A stretch of 64,000 bases of DNA from Gymnopus androsaceus JB14 (taxonomy: Eukaryota > Basidiomycota > Agaricomycetes > Agaricales > Omphalotaceae). Below, piece after piece: positions 46,185 through 56,357 of the stretch. Position 1 is the first letter of the stretch. Each line of letters starts with the position of its first letter. The notes beneath the pieces were generated by a model that was not told the origin of the DNA, made no database searches, and was given only the letters and a program-made list of their open reading frames with translations. The position numbers and the translations under genes were made by a program. The DNA is taken from assembly GCA_009733575.1 (NCBI GenBank), contig ML769403.1, positions 62,001 to 126,000 on the forward strand. Reading direction: 5' to 3'.

Positions 46185-47009
46185 TTACCCAACGCATGCT
46201 TGCATCCCATAACCCGACTTGGCTGATAGATTTGAACACACAAGCACATGATGACTTCCTACTACGCTGTAAGCTCAAGCTATTTCTGGTCATCAAAACA
46301 CATCGCAGAATGTGTAGGGTAACTCCGCTTTCTCATAGGAATCGTACTGTCCGGTGATAATCGTAAGTCTCGTCCTTCTTCTGCGTTGTCGCGTCCGAGC
46401 ATCCGATAACAGCAAAGCCACATTTGCCTTCTATCAGGCTTTACAGCATTTGTATCTCTTTCTCTACCCATTCCGATTCCCATGGCAGTTCCGCTGCGAA
46501 CTTCGAAGATGCAGGATAGATCTTCAAGAAGAAGACTGAAGCAAGGTTGCATTAATTGGAGTCAAATGGTACGCGTATGTTTCCGCGTGAAGCGCATAAA
46601 TCAGCGTGTCGGAGGTTTGATGCCGCGAGAGAAAACTGAACGCTTTAGGTTGTGGGGGTTTTCCACCGCCACACTCGGCCTACCGATTTTGAGCATCCGT
46701 CCCCATATCTTCCTCATTATCCTCAGGGTCTTTAGCAGAGGGTAAAGCAACTCTAAGGATAACAGTTTCTAGGACGCAAGCAGAAGAAATCCGATTCAAC
46801 CCGCAACGATTGCTCGGCCCGAATAAAACTTTGTTACTCCTCACTCAGCCGGCGTTCAGATCTTCGACCGAACCGTGTCCTTCCTTCCTTCCTGTGCTTA
46901 CCATGCGCGTACAATTCGGAAATGAGACGATTGACTCAAAATATCTTTCCGAACCAACCGAACCTTCCAAACTTCCATCCGATATGGGTGATTCTCCGAA
47001 GGGGAACGG

Positions 47010-47018
47010 TATATAAAG
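47010..47018 (+). promoter_or_regulatory. TATA box of R-family copy 3
   Basis: TATATAAAG, 48 bases before the ATG at 47066, conserved in copy 1. Confidence 0.5.
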
Positions 47019-47065
47019 GTCGGAAGATTTCTTTCAAGGAACTAACCGCCTCACTACCCTTCCTC

Positions 47066-47605
47066 ATGAAGCCTTCCAGACATTGTATCGATCTGGCTAA
47101 CGCAGACATCTTCCGCCTTATGGACCCGTCCTATCACCCGAGCTCTTCTTCAGAGCAAACAAAGGCATACATTGACTGTCGTGGAGAGATGCACGACCCG
47201 GATTTCCATTATTTTCCAGTCTATCCGACTGGAACAGGGAGAAGCAGACGCGGGAAGAGAGTATCGGATCCTTTATCGAGATCACAATGGGAGGAAGACG
47301 AGGAAGACGAATTGGAGGAAGAAGAATCGCGGGCACAGCAGTATCATCGCCGAAAGTCCTCACGGCGACCTCGCTCATCACAATCTAATTATATGCGAGA
47401 CTACCCTACATCTGCCTCCAGTTCGTACAGCTCCTCAGCACCCTATTCATCATCATCATCCTCATCCTCCTCGCCCTCATCATATTCCTCACCTTTGCCG
47501 TCCTCCCCTTATACATCTGTATTTGAAGGACAAGCCTCATTATTATCTCTTACCAAAGAGATTTCGCCGTCACTCAAGTCGGGTCTACATCTAGCCTCGA
47601 CTTGA
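47066..47605 (+). CDS. R-family Ser-rich protein, best copy
   Basis: About 180 residues: a start MKPSRHCIDLANADIFRLMD, a His/Asp/Tyr stretch (MHDPDFHYFPVY), a basic then strongly acidic block (WEEDEEDELEEEE), an Arg/Ser-rich block and long Ser runs from tcatca triplets. The ATG is chosen because it follows the TATA box and begins the segment shared by all copies. After the stop, another frame continues with acidic and basic residues (YDDYTDSEDVESDQ to KKS, 47608-47814), so a one-base indel or small intron near 47575 may have cut a longer protein of about 250 residues. No domain is recognised. It could be a gene carried or amplified by repeats, or not translated. Confidence 0.4.
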   Translation: MKPSRHCIDLANADIFRLMDPSYHPSSSSEQTKAYIDCRGEMHDPDFHYFPVYPTGTGRSRRGKRVSDPLSRSQWEEDEEDELEEEESRAQQYHRRKSSRRPRSSQSNYMRDYPTSASSSYSSSAPYSSSSSSSSSPSSYSSPLPSSPYTSVFEGQASLLSLTKEISPSLKSGLHLAST

Positions 47606-48440
47606 GCTCGTATGACGATTATACTGATTCTGAGGACGTCGAATCGGATCAGGGACACAGTAATGGAGCAGAAGTAGTCGAGAGCTCTCATCATACAGAG
47701 AGCTTTTCACAGACACTAAAAAAGCAGTGGCTCGCGGTTTCGTTATCAATACGATTCCAAATATTTAGGGCGAGGAAGAGGGCGAGCAGCTGCACAAGGT
47801 CGAAGAAGTCTTGAACATTTTCATCTATCCCCCACATCATTATGCTTGCTTTCAAATTGCTTTCTCTTTCATCATCATCATCAATGACCGTGCAATATTT
47901 TATCGGTCCAGCTTGCTCCATATAGGAGACATCTAAAACAGTTTCATAGACCTCTACATTCCAGATTTTTGATTTGTTTGTTGTATGCACATACCCGACG
48001 TACCTTAGACTCATTTACACATGTATCTTGCTTGCTTTGACCTCCGCATTCTGTATAGCATTGTAGCAGTACAACCCTTACTTTCGTACTTACGATAACT
48101 TGATAAATCCAAAAAGATTTGAAACTTCTTTGGAAGCAAGTCAAGCGATTCAGATGAACAAAAACTTGACTTAGTATGCTCAGTGTGTACCATGGCCGAC
48201 ATATGGGTAAATGAATATGCACAGCTAGCGTGTTAGTTAAATTGGGCTCGGGTGTGCGTGAATATAGGATTGCCTGGCTACATATAGCAATGACATTGGA
48301 AAAGAGGAAACTGGCTGGCGTTGGGCTGGCAATACCCAATGGCTATTGTAGGATAAGACGTCTCGCGACGGACTCCCGGGGACGAAGGGAACGCGCAGGA
48401 AACAAGCGGTAGTGGAAGTGAGCGTGGACTTTATGGGAGG

Positions 48441-49000
48441 GAATAGATCCCTGCTATCGCCACCAACGCTCCCTTAGATTTTGAAATGGTAGCTGTAGTG
48501 GTTCGATCTGAGAAGAATTGGAAGAAGGTCATGACTTGGACTCGCTTTCTGAGGATAATGGTGATGCGGACCCGTACCTCCCACATCAGCTCCCAGCCGA
48601 TCTGGGCAGGACGGACTAGTGAGCGACGGTCATCTCCGTGAAGCTTCAGCTATTCTAGCCCATTCCTAATACCAAGGGTTCTGAGAATGTTGATATAAAT
48701 CCTTGGAGAAAGGAAAGAGTCAGATGGGTGTGGGGGAGACTGGGAGCACTGTATGAGGCGCAGAAGAAATTGCATGGGGAGTTTTTGAGTCAGAGTGTGA
48801 TTGGGACTTCGGATGGCTATGTGTATGGGCAAACGGTTCCTCGGCCGAATCGCTAATCTTGAACAAAATTCTAATATAGCTAGATTGTGATACAAAGGCC
48901 CAAGGTTTATTCGTCCGTTCAAACAGGTCATGGGTAGATACATCAAACGATTGAAGCGTCCTTAATATAACTTATCATCGCAAATTCATCTGCACTCGAG
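48441..49000. other. Gene remnants without intact frame
   Basis: Short plausible coding stretches occur on the plus strand: ELEEGHDLDSLSEDNGDAD near 48515-48570, and LGALYEAQKKLHGEFLSQS near 48738-48800, the latter also seen at 13262-13320. They do not join in frame and no family is recognised. Confidence 0.3.
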
Positions 49001-49210
49001 CGTTCAGAATCAGAACTCGGAGTTACGACCAAATACAACTTACAGGAAACAACAAAGAAGGCTCTCCCAGACTCGAATCTTAGAGCCTGATCTAACGACT
49101 GAAAGAACCAAACATCTTCAGCAATCCTGGAACAGTGGACAGTGTATCATTATCACTCACAGAAGAGAGATCGTCAAGTCGCCATGGACTCGGGCCTATC
49201 CGATCTTTCG

Positions 49211-49579
49211 TCAAGAGATATATTTATGCCTTTGGGAAGTACTCGCCTTCAATTCGACCGCAACATCCAGATTCAAATCCAATCGAAGTGACAAAGCCCC
49301 ATCTTTTTCATCTTTTGCAGCCTTTTCTCTTTTTTCTTTATCTGTTAATTCTTTTGGAGCTGGTTCGACTTCCTGCACGTCGGGAAGGCCCTTCTTAGGA
49401 GCGCCGGTATTAGGACCAGGACCTCCTCGTCGTCTACGACGCGCCATGGTAGCAGCCTCAGAATCATCTCCGGACGCGCTTTGACTTCTACTACTGCGAG
49501 CTCGACGTCGGGATTGGGAGCGTTGCTGTGCAGGAGGGCCTCCTGCAGAAGGTGAACGAGAAGGTGAAACGTGTGCCAT
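49211..49579 (-). CDS. Small basic-acidic fungal protein, C terminus uncertain
   Basis: From the ATG at 49579 the frame gives 122 residues: Ser/Pro/Arg-rich start, RRRRRGGPGPNTG, a charged helix (PKELTDKEKREKAAKDEKDG) and LSLRLDLNLDVAVELKA. The last phrase resembles the end of a widespread short fungal protein of unknown function in which LRLDLNL-V-LKA is followed by a conserved IHGD-like tail. Here the tail is replaced by STSQRHKYIS, so an intron after the Lys-Ala codons or a decayed end is likely. An alternative upstream start at 49654 would add a hydrophobic stretch and is less likely. Confidence 0.5.
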   Translation of the reverse strand: MAHVSPSRSPSAGGPPAQQRSQSRRRARSSRSQSASGDDSEAATMARRRRRGGPGPNTGAPKKGLPDVQEVEPAPKELTDKEKREKAAKDEKDGALSLRLDLNLDVAVELKASTSQRHKYIS

Positions 49580-49654
49580 ATAGAAGAATTCTAACTCCTG
49601 AGTAATAAGTTGGAAGAAAAGTTGGTGGAAGAGGACGAGAAGAAGGAGCAACAA

Positions 49655-50053
49655 GTATCCAGGTGAAACAATATACTTTTCAGCTTTCCAACACGCATCA
49701 TCGTTCGCGGCGCGTTCCTGATGACGCGTATTTTTGGCGCCCAGTAAAGCAAATTAGACGCCTATGATCACATCTATTCAGTAGAGTAAGTTACATACTG
49801 TACATACCTCTGACGTCGCCGATTAGAGCGACCATAGATCATCCATTCCCCATGCTCGCTGTCTCCTGCTCGCACTCGGATCGCTCATGCCAAGTGCATC
49901 TACAGCGCCCATATCAGGGTGACTGTATTCCAGCATTGCCCCGTTGATTCCTCTCTTCCTCCATCTACAATGGATCAGTACCTCTCTAAAACTCGCATCG
50001 AAGGCCCAATATTTCTTGGTTCTAGCGACATATCCTTACTTTAGACTCGGATT
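49655..50053. other. Intergenic region, no gene seen
   Basis: No frame or repeat of note apart from an ATG at 49970 that opens only a short frame before the F-box fragment. Confidence 0.4.
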
Positions 50054-50566
50054 TTGGAACTCGGAACTCAGATAGAGAGCGAGGCCGAGACCACAAACGC
50101 GATCCTGAAGGCATTCGACAGCACTGAACAGACTCAATCTGAGTCTGACCTCCCTTCTGTCGAGGACGAAGATTTCGATACAAAACTAGCCGAGATGGCT
50201 TCTCTCCGCAACGTGCTTTCACCCATCCGCCGCATGCCGCTCGAGATTCTCTCTGAGATCTTCGAGCTTTATTGTTTACCTGAAGATGGTATATTCACGG
50301 CCAAACACGATATAATACGGCGCACATACGTTCTCTCTACTACGTGTGCAGCTTGGAGAAACGCCGCCTACGCAACTCCTCGAATCTGGGACAAACTATG
50401 CTTTGATGTATCGTTGTGTAGGCTCCAAATGGAAAGAGAGGTAAGGAGGAAGGTGGTAAAGCAGACACCGTTTGAATTCGGCGGATTGAAACGGTGGATC
50501 GCTCGGAGTGAAGGATTTCCCTTGGAGGTGTATTTGGAGCTCTTGCAGGATGATGTAGTGAGCTAG
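50054..50566 (+). pseudogene. Truncated F-box gene, paralogue of 53304-54788
   Basis: The frame includes the F-box RRMPLEILSEIFELY and the following block up to GFPLEVYLELLQ, with DNA nearly identical to 53400-53730. It then stops at 50564-50566 and lacks the whole C-terminal repeat region. It also lacks an in-frame ATG at the position used by the intact paralogue. A partial duplication 3.2 kb from its parent is the simplest reading. Confidence 0.75.
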
Positions 50567-50984
50567 AAAAGACGAGAGGTGAGGAGGACGTCTGCCACAA
50601 GCGATGTTACTTTTACATTAGCCATCTCCTGGATCGTCATTTCCGCGACGGCCGCGATTGCTAGGACGCGTTAGCCCAGCCTTCGCCATAAACCCTCAAA
50701 GTACTTTGAATTTTTTTTGTTCAACTCGGAGGAACCGGCATGGCATCCAAAGCAAAGTAATATACATACAATGATACAAACCAGGTCACGATCCTATCAC
50801 TCCACTTGACTCTGGCCCAAAAAATGAGACGAGTCCCCATGCAGTACTCGTTCCTCTTCCTCTTCTTTTTCAAACTCATTCTTTTCGAGGATCCGTCAAC
50901 ATCCTCATTCGGCATGGGCAAAGTCTGAGATGGAAGCTGCATGGTCGCTCAATAGTTCGTCCTGCCAAGATCGACTGCTTCGTA

Positions 50985-51619
50985 TCATGAGCTTCCCGCA
51001 GAGTTAGAAGCATCTGCTCCGTAAAAACTCCCAGTCGCAGTATCAAGAATACACTGTGCATCGGGATTTAGAGAACGATGACGGACGGAACCATCATCAG
51101 GTTCTTGCAGCGTGCGTTCGACTTCGCGCGATTGATGGAATGGCAAAGCCGATGGAAAGCAGGGGAGGCCATTAGACGCGACCAACGGAGACTCGGTAGC
51201 AGGAAATCGAGAAATCGAAGATTCGATGTTGGGAATTGGGTCGCACCGAGTCTCTGAATTAAAGACGCGAAACATAGACTTGGATGGAGAAGGAATCAAC
51301 CTAGAATCACGGACGTGTTTGGAAGGTGACTCGTCGCGTTCGAAAAGTTCTTCAGATGGTGATGAAGATTCTGCAGTACGACTGGGCGTTGGCGCTAACA
51401 TCTATGAGAGAAAAATGGTTTCAATAACGCAGGTCTCAGGTCCAAGATGAAAAGAAGCTGAAGCACGGAACGCACCTGCTCTGAATGAACCTTTTTTGGA
51501 GGAGATTTTCTCGCTGAATCTGATGCAGAACGCTTCGTGCCCTTTGAATTCGTGATCTTGGCTCGAGCTCCCAATAAATTTTCGCGACGCTTCTTCTTCC
51601 AAGCCTTTTGTGGAGGCAT
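50985..51619 (-). CDS. Hypothetical disordered protein, two exons
   Basis: Exon one, 51476-51619, starts MPPQKAWKKKRRENLLGARA and is very basic. A 74-nt intron (51402-51475, GTGCGT...CATAG, phase 0) leads to exon two, 50985-51401, which is Ser/Pro/Glu-rich (TPSRTAESSSPSEELFERD) and ends FYGADASNSAGSS. The product of about 186 residues is likely unstructured and nuclear by its basic start, which is an inference. A further 3' exon cannot be excluded. Confidence 0.5.
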
Positions 51620-51907
51620 TTATGTCGAGGAGTGGCTAACGCGACGCAACGCGTTGTTATTGAGGTAAAATTGAATGAACACCGCGTATGTTGGCAGTTT
51701 CAGGTCAACAAACGAGTACTTAGAGTGCGAGACGTCTAGTTTCAGCGCTTACAGTCTGAGAATAGTGCCAATCAAGTTTAGAGCAACTATCTAAGTACTT
51801 ATCTTCTTCTATCTATACGTGCTAGGTTACTACTACTCGTTAATGATAATTACTTCGTCTATGATCAACACACCTAGATTTTCGCTCGCGACTCCATGGA
51901 CGAAATA

Positions 51908-53000
51908 TCAATAACAAACCGGAACTTTCACTTGTGACTTCTGCACCCTCTCATAGGCCTCATTAATATACGATGCGGGAATCGTCTCAACCTCGGGAAA
52001 GATCTGCTTCTCTCCACAAAAGTCCAGCATCTCCTGCGTCTCCCTAATCCCACCAATCATAGAACCAAACACACCTACTCGCTGTGCTGCGAGAACAAAG
52101 GGAGCAATAGAAAGCGGCTCTTCGGGCATTCCAATCTCAACCAGAGTTGAATCTCGACGCAAAAGAGTCAAGTAGAGGGTAAGAGGAATCTTGGAAGAAA
52201 CGGTGTTGATAATCAGGTCCAAAGACTGTTTGAGGGGTTCGAAAACGGAACGATCGCTCGTGGCGTAGTAGTTGTCAGCCCCCATCTTGATACCGAGATC
52301 CTTTTTACTGAGGGTCTGAGAGAAGACGGTAACTTCAGCACCCATAGCTCTGAAAAATTAATCATCAAGACATCAGTATTTGGGCGGCATGAACAAGAGA
52401 ATATACAAACTTTGCAATCTTGACAGCCATATGGCCTAAACCTCCGAGCCCTATAACACCAACCTTCTTCCCGGGTCCCATTCCCCAATGCTTGAGCGGC
52501 GAGTATACAGTGATACCAGCACAAAGCAGTGGCGCCGCGACATTCATGGGGATAGTTATCAGGAATTCGCAGCACGAAGGCCTGATCGACCACAACGTAT
52601 TCGAGTAACCTCCCTGTGTAATCTTTCCCTCCTCCTTCGGATCCTTCGCGTTGTAAGTCAACGTGTTGCCCTTCAAACAGTACTGCTCCTCCCCGTCTTT
52701 ACAACTATCGCATGTTCTGCACGAGTTGACCATGCATCCAACTCCAACATGGTCTCCGACCTTGAAATCTCGTACGTTTTTGCCTACAGCAGCAACTACG
52801 CCGGCGATCTCGTGTCCCGGAACAAGAGGATACGTCGTTTCGCCCCATTCTCCCTTTGCGGTATGGAGATCTGAATGGCAGATACCAGCGAACTTGATGT
52901 CGATGGCAACGTCATTGTCGTCTGGCTCTCGACGTTCGATGGTGATCGGTTCAAGGATATGAGGAGAAGTAGCAGCCCAGGCGTTTACGGTCTTGGACAT
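51908..53000 (-). CDS. Zinc-dependent alcohol dehydrogenase (cinnamyl-ADH type)
   Basis: Exons 52411-53000 and 51908-52349 with a 61-nt intron (GTTTGT...TTTCAG) give 343 residues, the usual length of the family. The enzyme should reduce aldehydes to alcohols with NADPH. Catalytic zinc ligands are in GICHSDLH and GHEIAG, the structural zinc site in CRTCDSCKDGEEQYC, and the cofactor loop is GLGGLGHM. The minus-strand segment 52600-52544 is read out of frame: a lost base and a gained base replace the expected VVVDQAFVLRIPDN by LWSIRPSCCEFLIT. The frame is restored afterwards. The gene is divergent from the F-box gene at 53304 with 303 bases between the starts. Confidence 0.9.
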
Positions 53001-53303
53001 TTTTCAAAGTAGATGCAAGCTAAGCTTTGGATGAGGATGAGGGATTGGGGTAAGGAAGCGTTGGTTTTATATGCACGCAAATTCCGGGTCAAGATGGTCG
53101 CGAAAAATCGATAAAGAGTGACGTCGAAGTCGCGTCGAAGGACGAAGGAGTGGTAATGTCTTAAACATTCCGGGTCAAAATGGTTGCGTTCCGTGGGCGC
53201 TTATATTCTATGACAATCGATCGATCGACCACATCACTCGTCGAAACTAAACTTGGGAGTCTTGAACTTGAAGGCAGTCGACAACACTGAGCAGACCTAA
53301 TAT
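53001..53303. promoter_or_regulatory. Shared upstream region of ADH and F-box genes
   Basis: A 303-base divergent intergenic region. It holds the twice-repeated phrase cattccgggtcaa (about 53080-53094, attccgggtcaagatggtcgcg, and 53166-53190, attccgggtcaaaatggttgcg), a candidate duplicated element. No classical TATA box was seen for either gene. Confidence 0.4.
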
Positions 53304-54788
53304 ATGTCTGACTTACCTTCTGTGGAGATCGATGTAAACCTCGTCGAGGATCTCGAGATTACTGCTTCTCTCCGGAATGTGAGACTTGCACCAGTCCATC
53401 GCATGCCGCTCGAGATTCTTTCCGAGATCTTCGAGCTTTATGGTTTACCCGAAGACGGTATATTCACGGCAAAACACGATATAATACGGCGCACATACGT
53501 TCTCTCTACTACGTGTGCAGCTTGGAGAAACGCTGCCTACGCGACTCCTCGAATCTGGGACAAACTATGCTTTGATGTATCGTTATGTAGGCTCCAAGTG
53601 GAAAGAGAGGTAAGAAGGAAAAGGAGGAAGGTGGTAAAGCAAACACCGTTTGAGTTCGGTGGATTGAAACGGTGGATCGCTCGGAGTGAAGGATTTCCCT
53701 TGGAGTTGTATTTGGAACTCTTGCAGGAGGATGATGAGCAGAATGTTCACAGAGCAACTCAGATGCTAGATTGCATCTTGGAATTCCGTCACCGGATTCG
53801 AGTTATCTATTTGTCAGGAATTCTACACGCATCCCTTCCTCTGTTCCATCTACCGCGCTCATCCTTGCCTTTACTGGAGACGCTATCCCTTGCGGGGACT
53901 GATATGGAAGATCACAATGTTCAAGCGTTTATCGAGCTTGAAATCGAGGCATTCTTAGGGGCGCCCAAGCTTCGAGATGTCAGCATCATGGAGTTTGGAT
54001 ACATGTCTCTTTTAACAGCACTACAGCTCCCACTGGAACAATTGACCTCATTCAATATAACTACGATGACTGTTCACCACGACCCGAGTCTCTTCGTGGA
54101 AAAAATATGCCTATGCAGAGATCTCGTCAGTCTCGAATTTCACCTCGAGTTTCTTCAGGGATTCTTCACCGACAGCCCTATACTTTTACCTGCCCTTCAA
54201 ATCCTCGATATATCTTTTCCCAGACTCATGGACGGCCAGTCCAGTCTCTTTCACAACCTTACTGCACCTCTTCTTGAAGAATTTACTCTTCGATGGGAAG
54301 GCCAACATAGCGAAGAAATTGCTGCAGACGTGGTCGAGTTTCAGAAACGCTCAGCGACTACGCTATCAACACTGAAACTAGCGTTGAACTTTCTAGATCT
54401 GGACAGGATACCCGATTCCGATACTAGAAACTTTATGACCATCCTCACCGCATTTCCTACAGTCAGGTCATTCCAGCTTCATAATAATCTCTACACTGAA
54501 TTATGCGACATGAACTCTATCCTGCAAGCCATGATTTACACCAGTGGTCATCCCGTCCTTCTTCCAAAACTTGCGACTTTCGAGCTACTCTACAAACGCC
54601 CATTTGAATTTTTGCAACCTTCGAGTTTGGTACCGATGATTCTTTCGCGGTGCTGGCCAGAAGAATCGGGGCTGGAGGTCGAAGGTATGGTCAGTCGATT
54701 ACAGAAGGTTACGCTTCGTGGTCTTCCCGGCGAGGACATTACTTCACAAATATCTCACCTACCTGGGTTAATTGTGGATTGCATGTAG
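53304..54788 (+). CDS. F-box protein, intact
   Basis: A 494-residue single-exon protein. The F-box lies at about residues 29-75 (HRMPLEILSEIFELYGLP, then CAAWRNAAYATPRIW), which would bind Skp1 in an SCF ubiquitin ligase. The rest is a leucine-rich, repeat-like substrate region (LPLLETLSLAGTD, LPALQILDISFP, LSTLKLALNFLD) as in the many F-box proteins of Agaricomycetes. Its substrate is unknown. The 5' part is duplicated at 50054-50566. Confidence 0.88.
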   Translation: MSDLPSVEIDVNLVEDLEITASLRNVRLAPVHRMPLEILSEIFELYGLPEDGIFTAKHDIIRRTYVLSTTCAAWRNAAYATPRIWDKLCFDVSLCRLQVEREVRRKRRKVVKQTPFEFGGLKRWIARSEGFPLELYLELLQEDDEQNVHRATQMLDCILEFRHRIRVIYLSGILHASLPLFHLPRSSLPLLETLSLAGTDMEDHNVQAFIELEIEAFLGAPKLRDVSIMEFGYMSLLTALQLPLEQLTSFNITTMTVHHDPSLFVEKICLCRDLVSLEFHLEFLQGFFTDSPILLPALQILDISFPRLMDGQSSLFHNLTAPLLEEFTLRWEGQHSEEIAADVVEFQKRSATTLSTLKLALNFLDLDRIPDSDTRNFMTILTAFPTVRSFQLHNNLYTELCDMNSILQAMIYTSGHPVLLPKLATFELLYKRPFEFLQPSSLVPMILSRCWPEESGLEVEGMVSRLQKVTLRGLPGEDITSQISHLPGLIVDCM

Positions 54789-55097
54789 AAGCTTCATTTT
54801 TGCATTCAAGAATTCCATACAATAGGTAATAAACTGATGAGCTAAGAACTATCTATTCGAGACCACATTGTAGCACGAAGCAAGTTTGTGACCGAGTATA
54901 CTTGTTTTTTCGATTGAATGAGTGTGTTTGATTCGATGTTACGATATGAGAGTCACAAGTTAGCCAGGAGGAAACATGTCAACTTTCAAAAAATTTCCAA
55001 GCCGGTCCAAGTCAAGTACAAATCGATATTCAGGGTATACAAACAATACAAGGGGAGTAGGCGATACAATGATATGTTTACACAAAAGAACCCTGCT

Positions 55098-56344
55098 CTA
55101 CTTCGGTCTCGAAACCACCTGCAAGCCAACCTCTCCCACAACCAAACTACCCATCTCCAAGTCCAAGATCCGTACATCCCAATCCCCAACATCCGAAATA
55201 GAAGCGATACCGTAAACCTCGATCCTCCCATTCTTCGGTCTCAGATCAAAATTCATCCAATCCGGCGTATCATCTCCCGAGATCATCTTTGCCTCGACTT
55301 TCCTGGCCGTACCGACTGGGATAAAGATCTCGAATCGTTCGTCAGCACGCACGATAAGTCTGTGGGCAACACTGCGGTCATCATCGGGCGTGTCCAGCGA
55401 ATAGGTGGATTGGAGATGCGTCGACACGGTATAGGAAGAGCCAGGTCGAATATCGGCGTCGATTGTAGATGCAGAGTCTCCACCCAACGCGGTAACATAG
55501 CGAATGCCCATCGAAAGTTCATCGGCACTCGCGCTCGGAACGCCATCTTCTTCGGTCCCCTTCCAAATCTTCGCCTTTTGACTCGTAACTCTAGCGCTCA
55601 AGATAGAGCCGCTGGTAGACCCCTCAGAGCAATCAGGAGACGATGTAACCATCCTCGGAGCGGGTACACGCATGGCGCTAGTGACTTGCTTCAAGCGTGG
55701 ACGCGATGGCATGCTATCGGGAACGGAAGGATGTCGAGTAGCAGTTTGAACCACGGCTTCGTTCGCGTGCGTTCTGATTGAATCCAACGAGTTGGTCGAA
55801 GCGGTGGACAACTGGCGTGTAAGGTCTGCGAAATGAACGCCCGGGGGAGTCTAAAGGTTTATGTCAAGTAATGCATTACAGAAATCAGAAAGAAACGTAC
55901 CGAAACATCTCCTGCGTCCACGAAAGGATACGATATCTTGGGAGGAGGAGCCGGACCATCGTGCGCGTTCAACAGGATTGGCTTGCCTATAATACCTCTT
56001 CTGATAGGTGTGGCGTTCCTACTAGAAAGAGAACCAAACTTGTCGCTGACATTCCTGACCGTCTCACGTATACGAGTCATGAAATCTCCCTTCTTCATCA
56101 CGCCTGGACTTTGAAGGTTGCTCCCAGTGACACTCGAGGATGTCATAAGCTCCTTCGTCCGACTTCTTGTCAGCGGGTCCATTCCCCGACCAATATTGCC
56201 ATAATTTCGAGGAGATCGCAAGAGTTCCATTCCCGCCCGTGGTTCCGGAGGACTAGAGACCCCATACCCAGCCTTTTCATCGACCATACCGTACCACCTC
56301 TTATCGCTGTCGGACAAGTTCCTCTGGCATGCCTCCATAGTCAT
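55098..56344 (-). CDS. Axl2-like cadherin-domain protein, 5'-truncated
   Basis: Exons 55901-56344 and 55098-55850, joined over a 50-nt intron (GTACGT...TTTAG, phase 0), give the last 398 residues or so. The end has the pattern of the cytoplasmic part of fungal dystroglycan-type cadherin (Axl2) proteins: PILLNAHDGPAPPPKISYP, then RADERFEIFIPV and IEVYGIASISDVGDWDVRIL. Axl2 marks bud or polarity sites at the plasma membrane. The signal peptide, cadherin repeats and membrane segment are missing: similarity upstream stops at about 56364, exactly where the HNH duplication begins. I therefore read it as broken. Confidence 0.6.
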
Positions 56345-56357
56345 TACAGGATCTTCA

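Larger units (their letters stand above)
39078..47378. repeat. Duplicated unit U3
   Basis: Matches U1 throughout. It starts inside the chromovirus integrase at the position equivalent to 26694 and reads through R-family copy 3, continuing into single-copy flank. Where U1, U2 and U3 differ, U3 usually has the longer, more regular sequence. Confidence 0.9.
45784..48440 (+). repeat. R-family copy 3 (most complete)
   Basis: Collinear with 33320-34913 up to 47378 and with 3335-4470 from 47370 to about 48440. It therefore shows the full block that is split elsewhere. It contains the hairpin MITE (46036-46184), the TATA box and the Ser-rich frame. Confidence 0.85.

Noticed and set aside
52544..52600. 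A third intron in the alcohol dehydrogenase
   Set aside because: There are no fitting GT-AG borders, and the out-of-frame reading encodes conserved family residues, so compensating indels explain it better.
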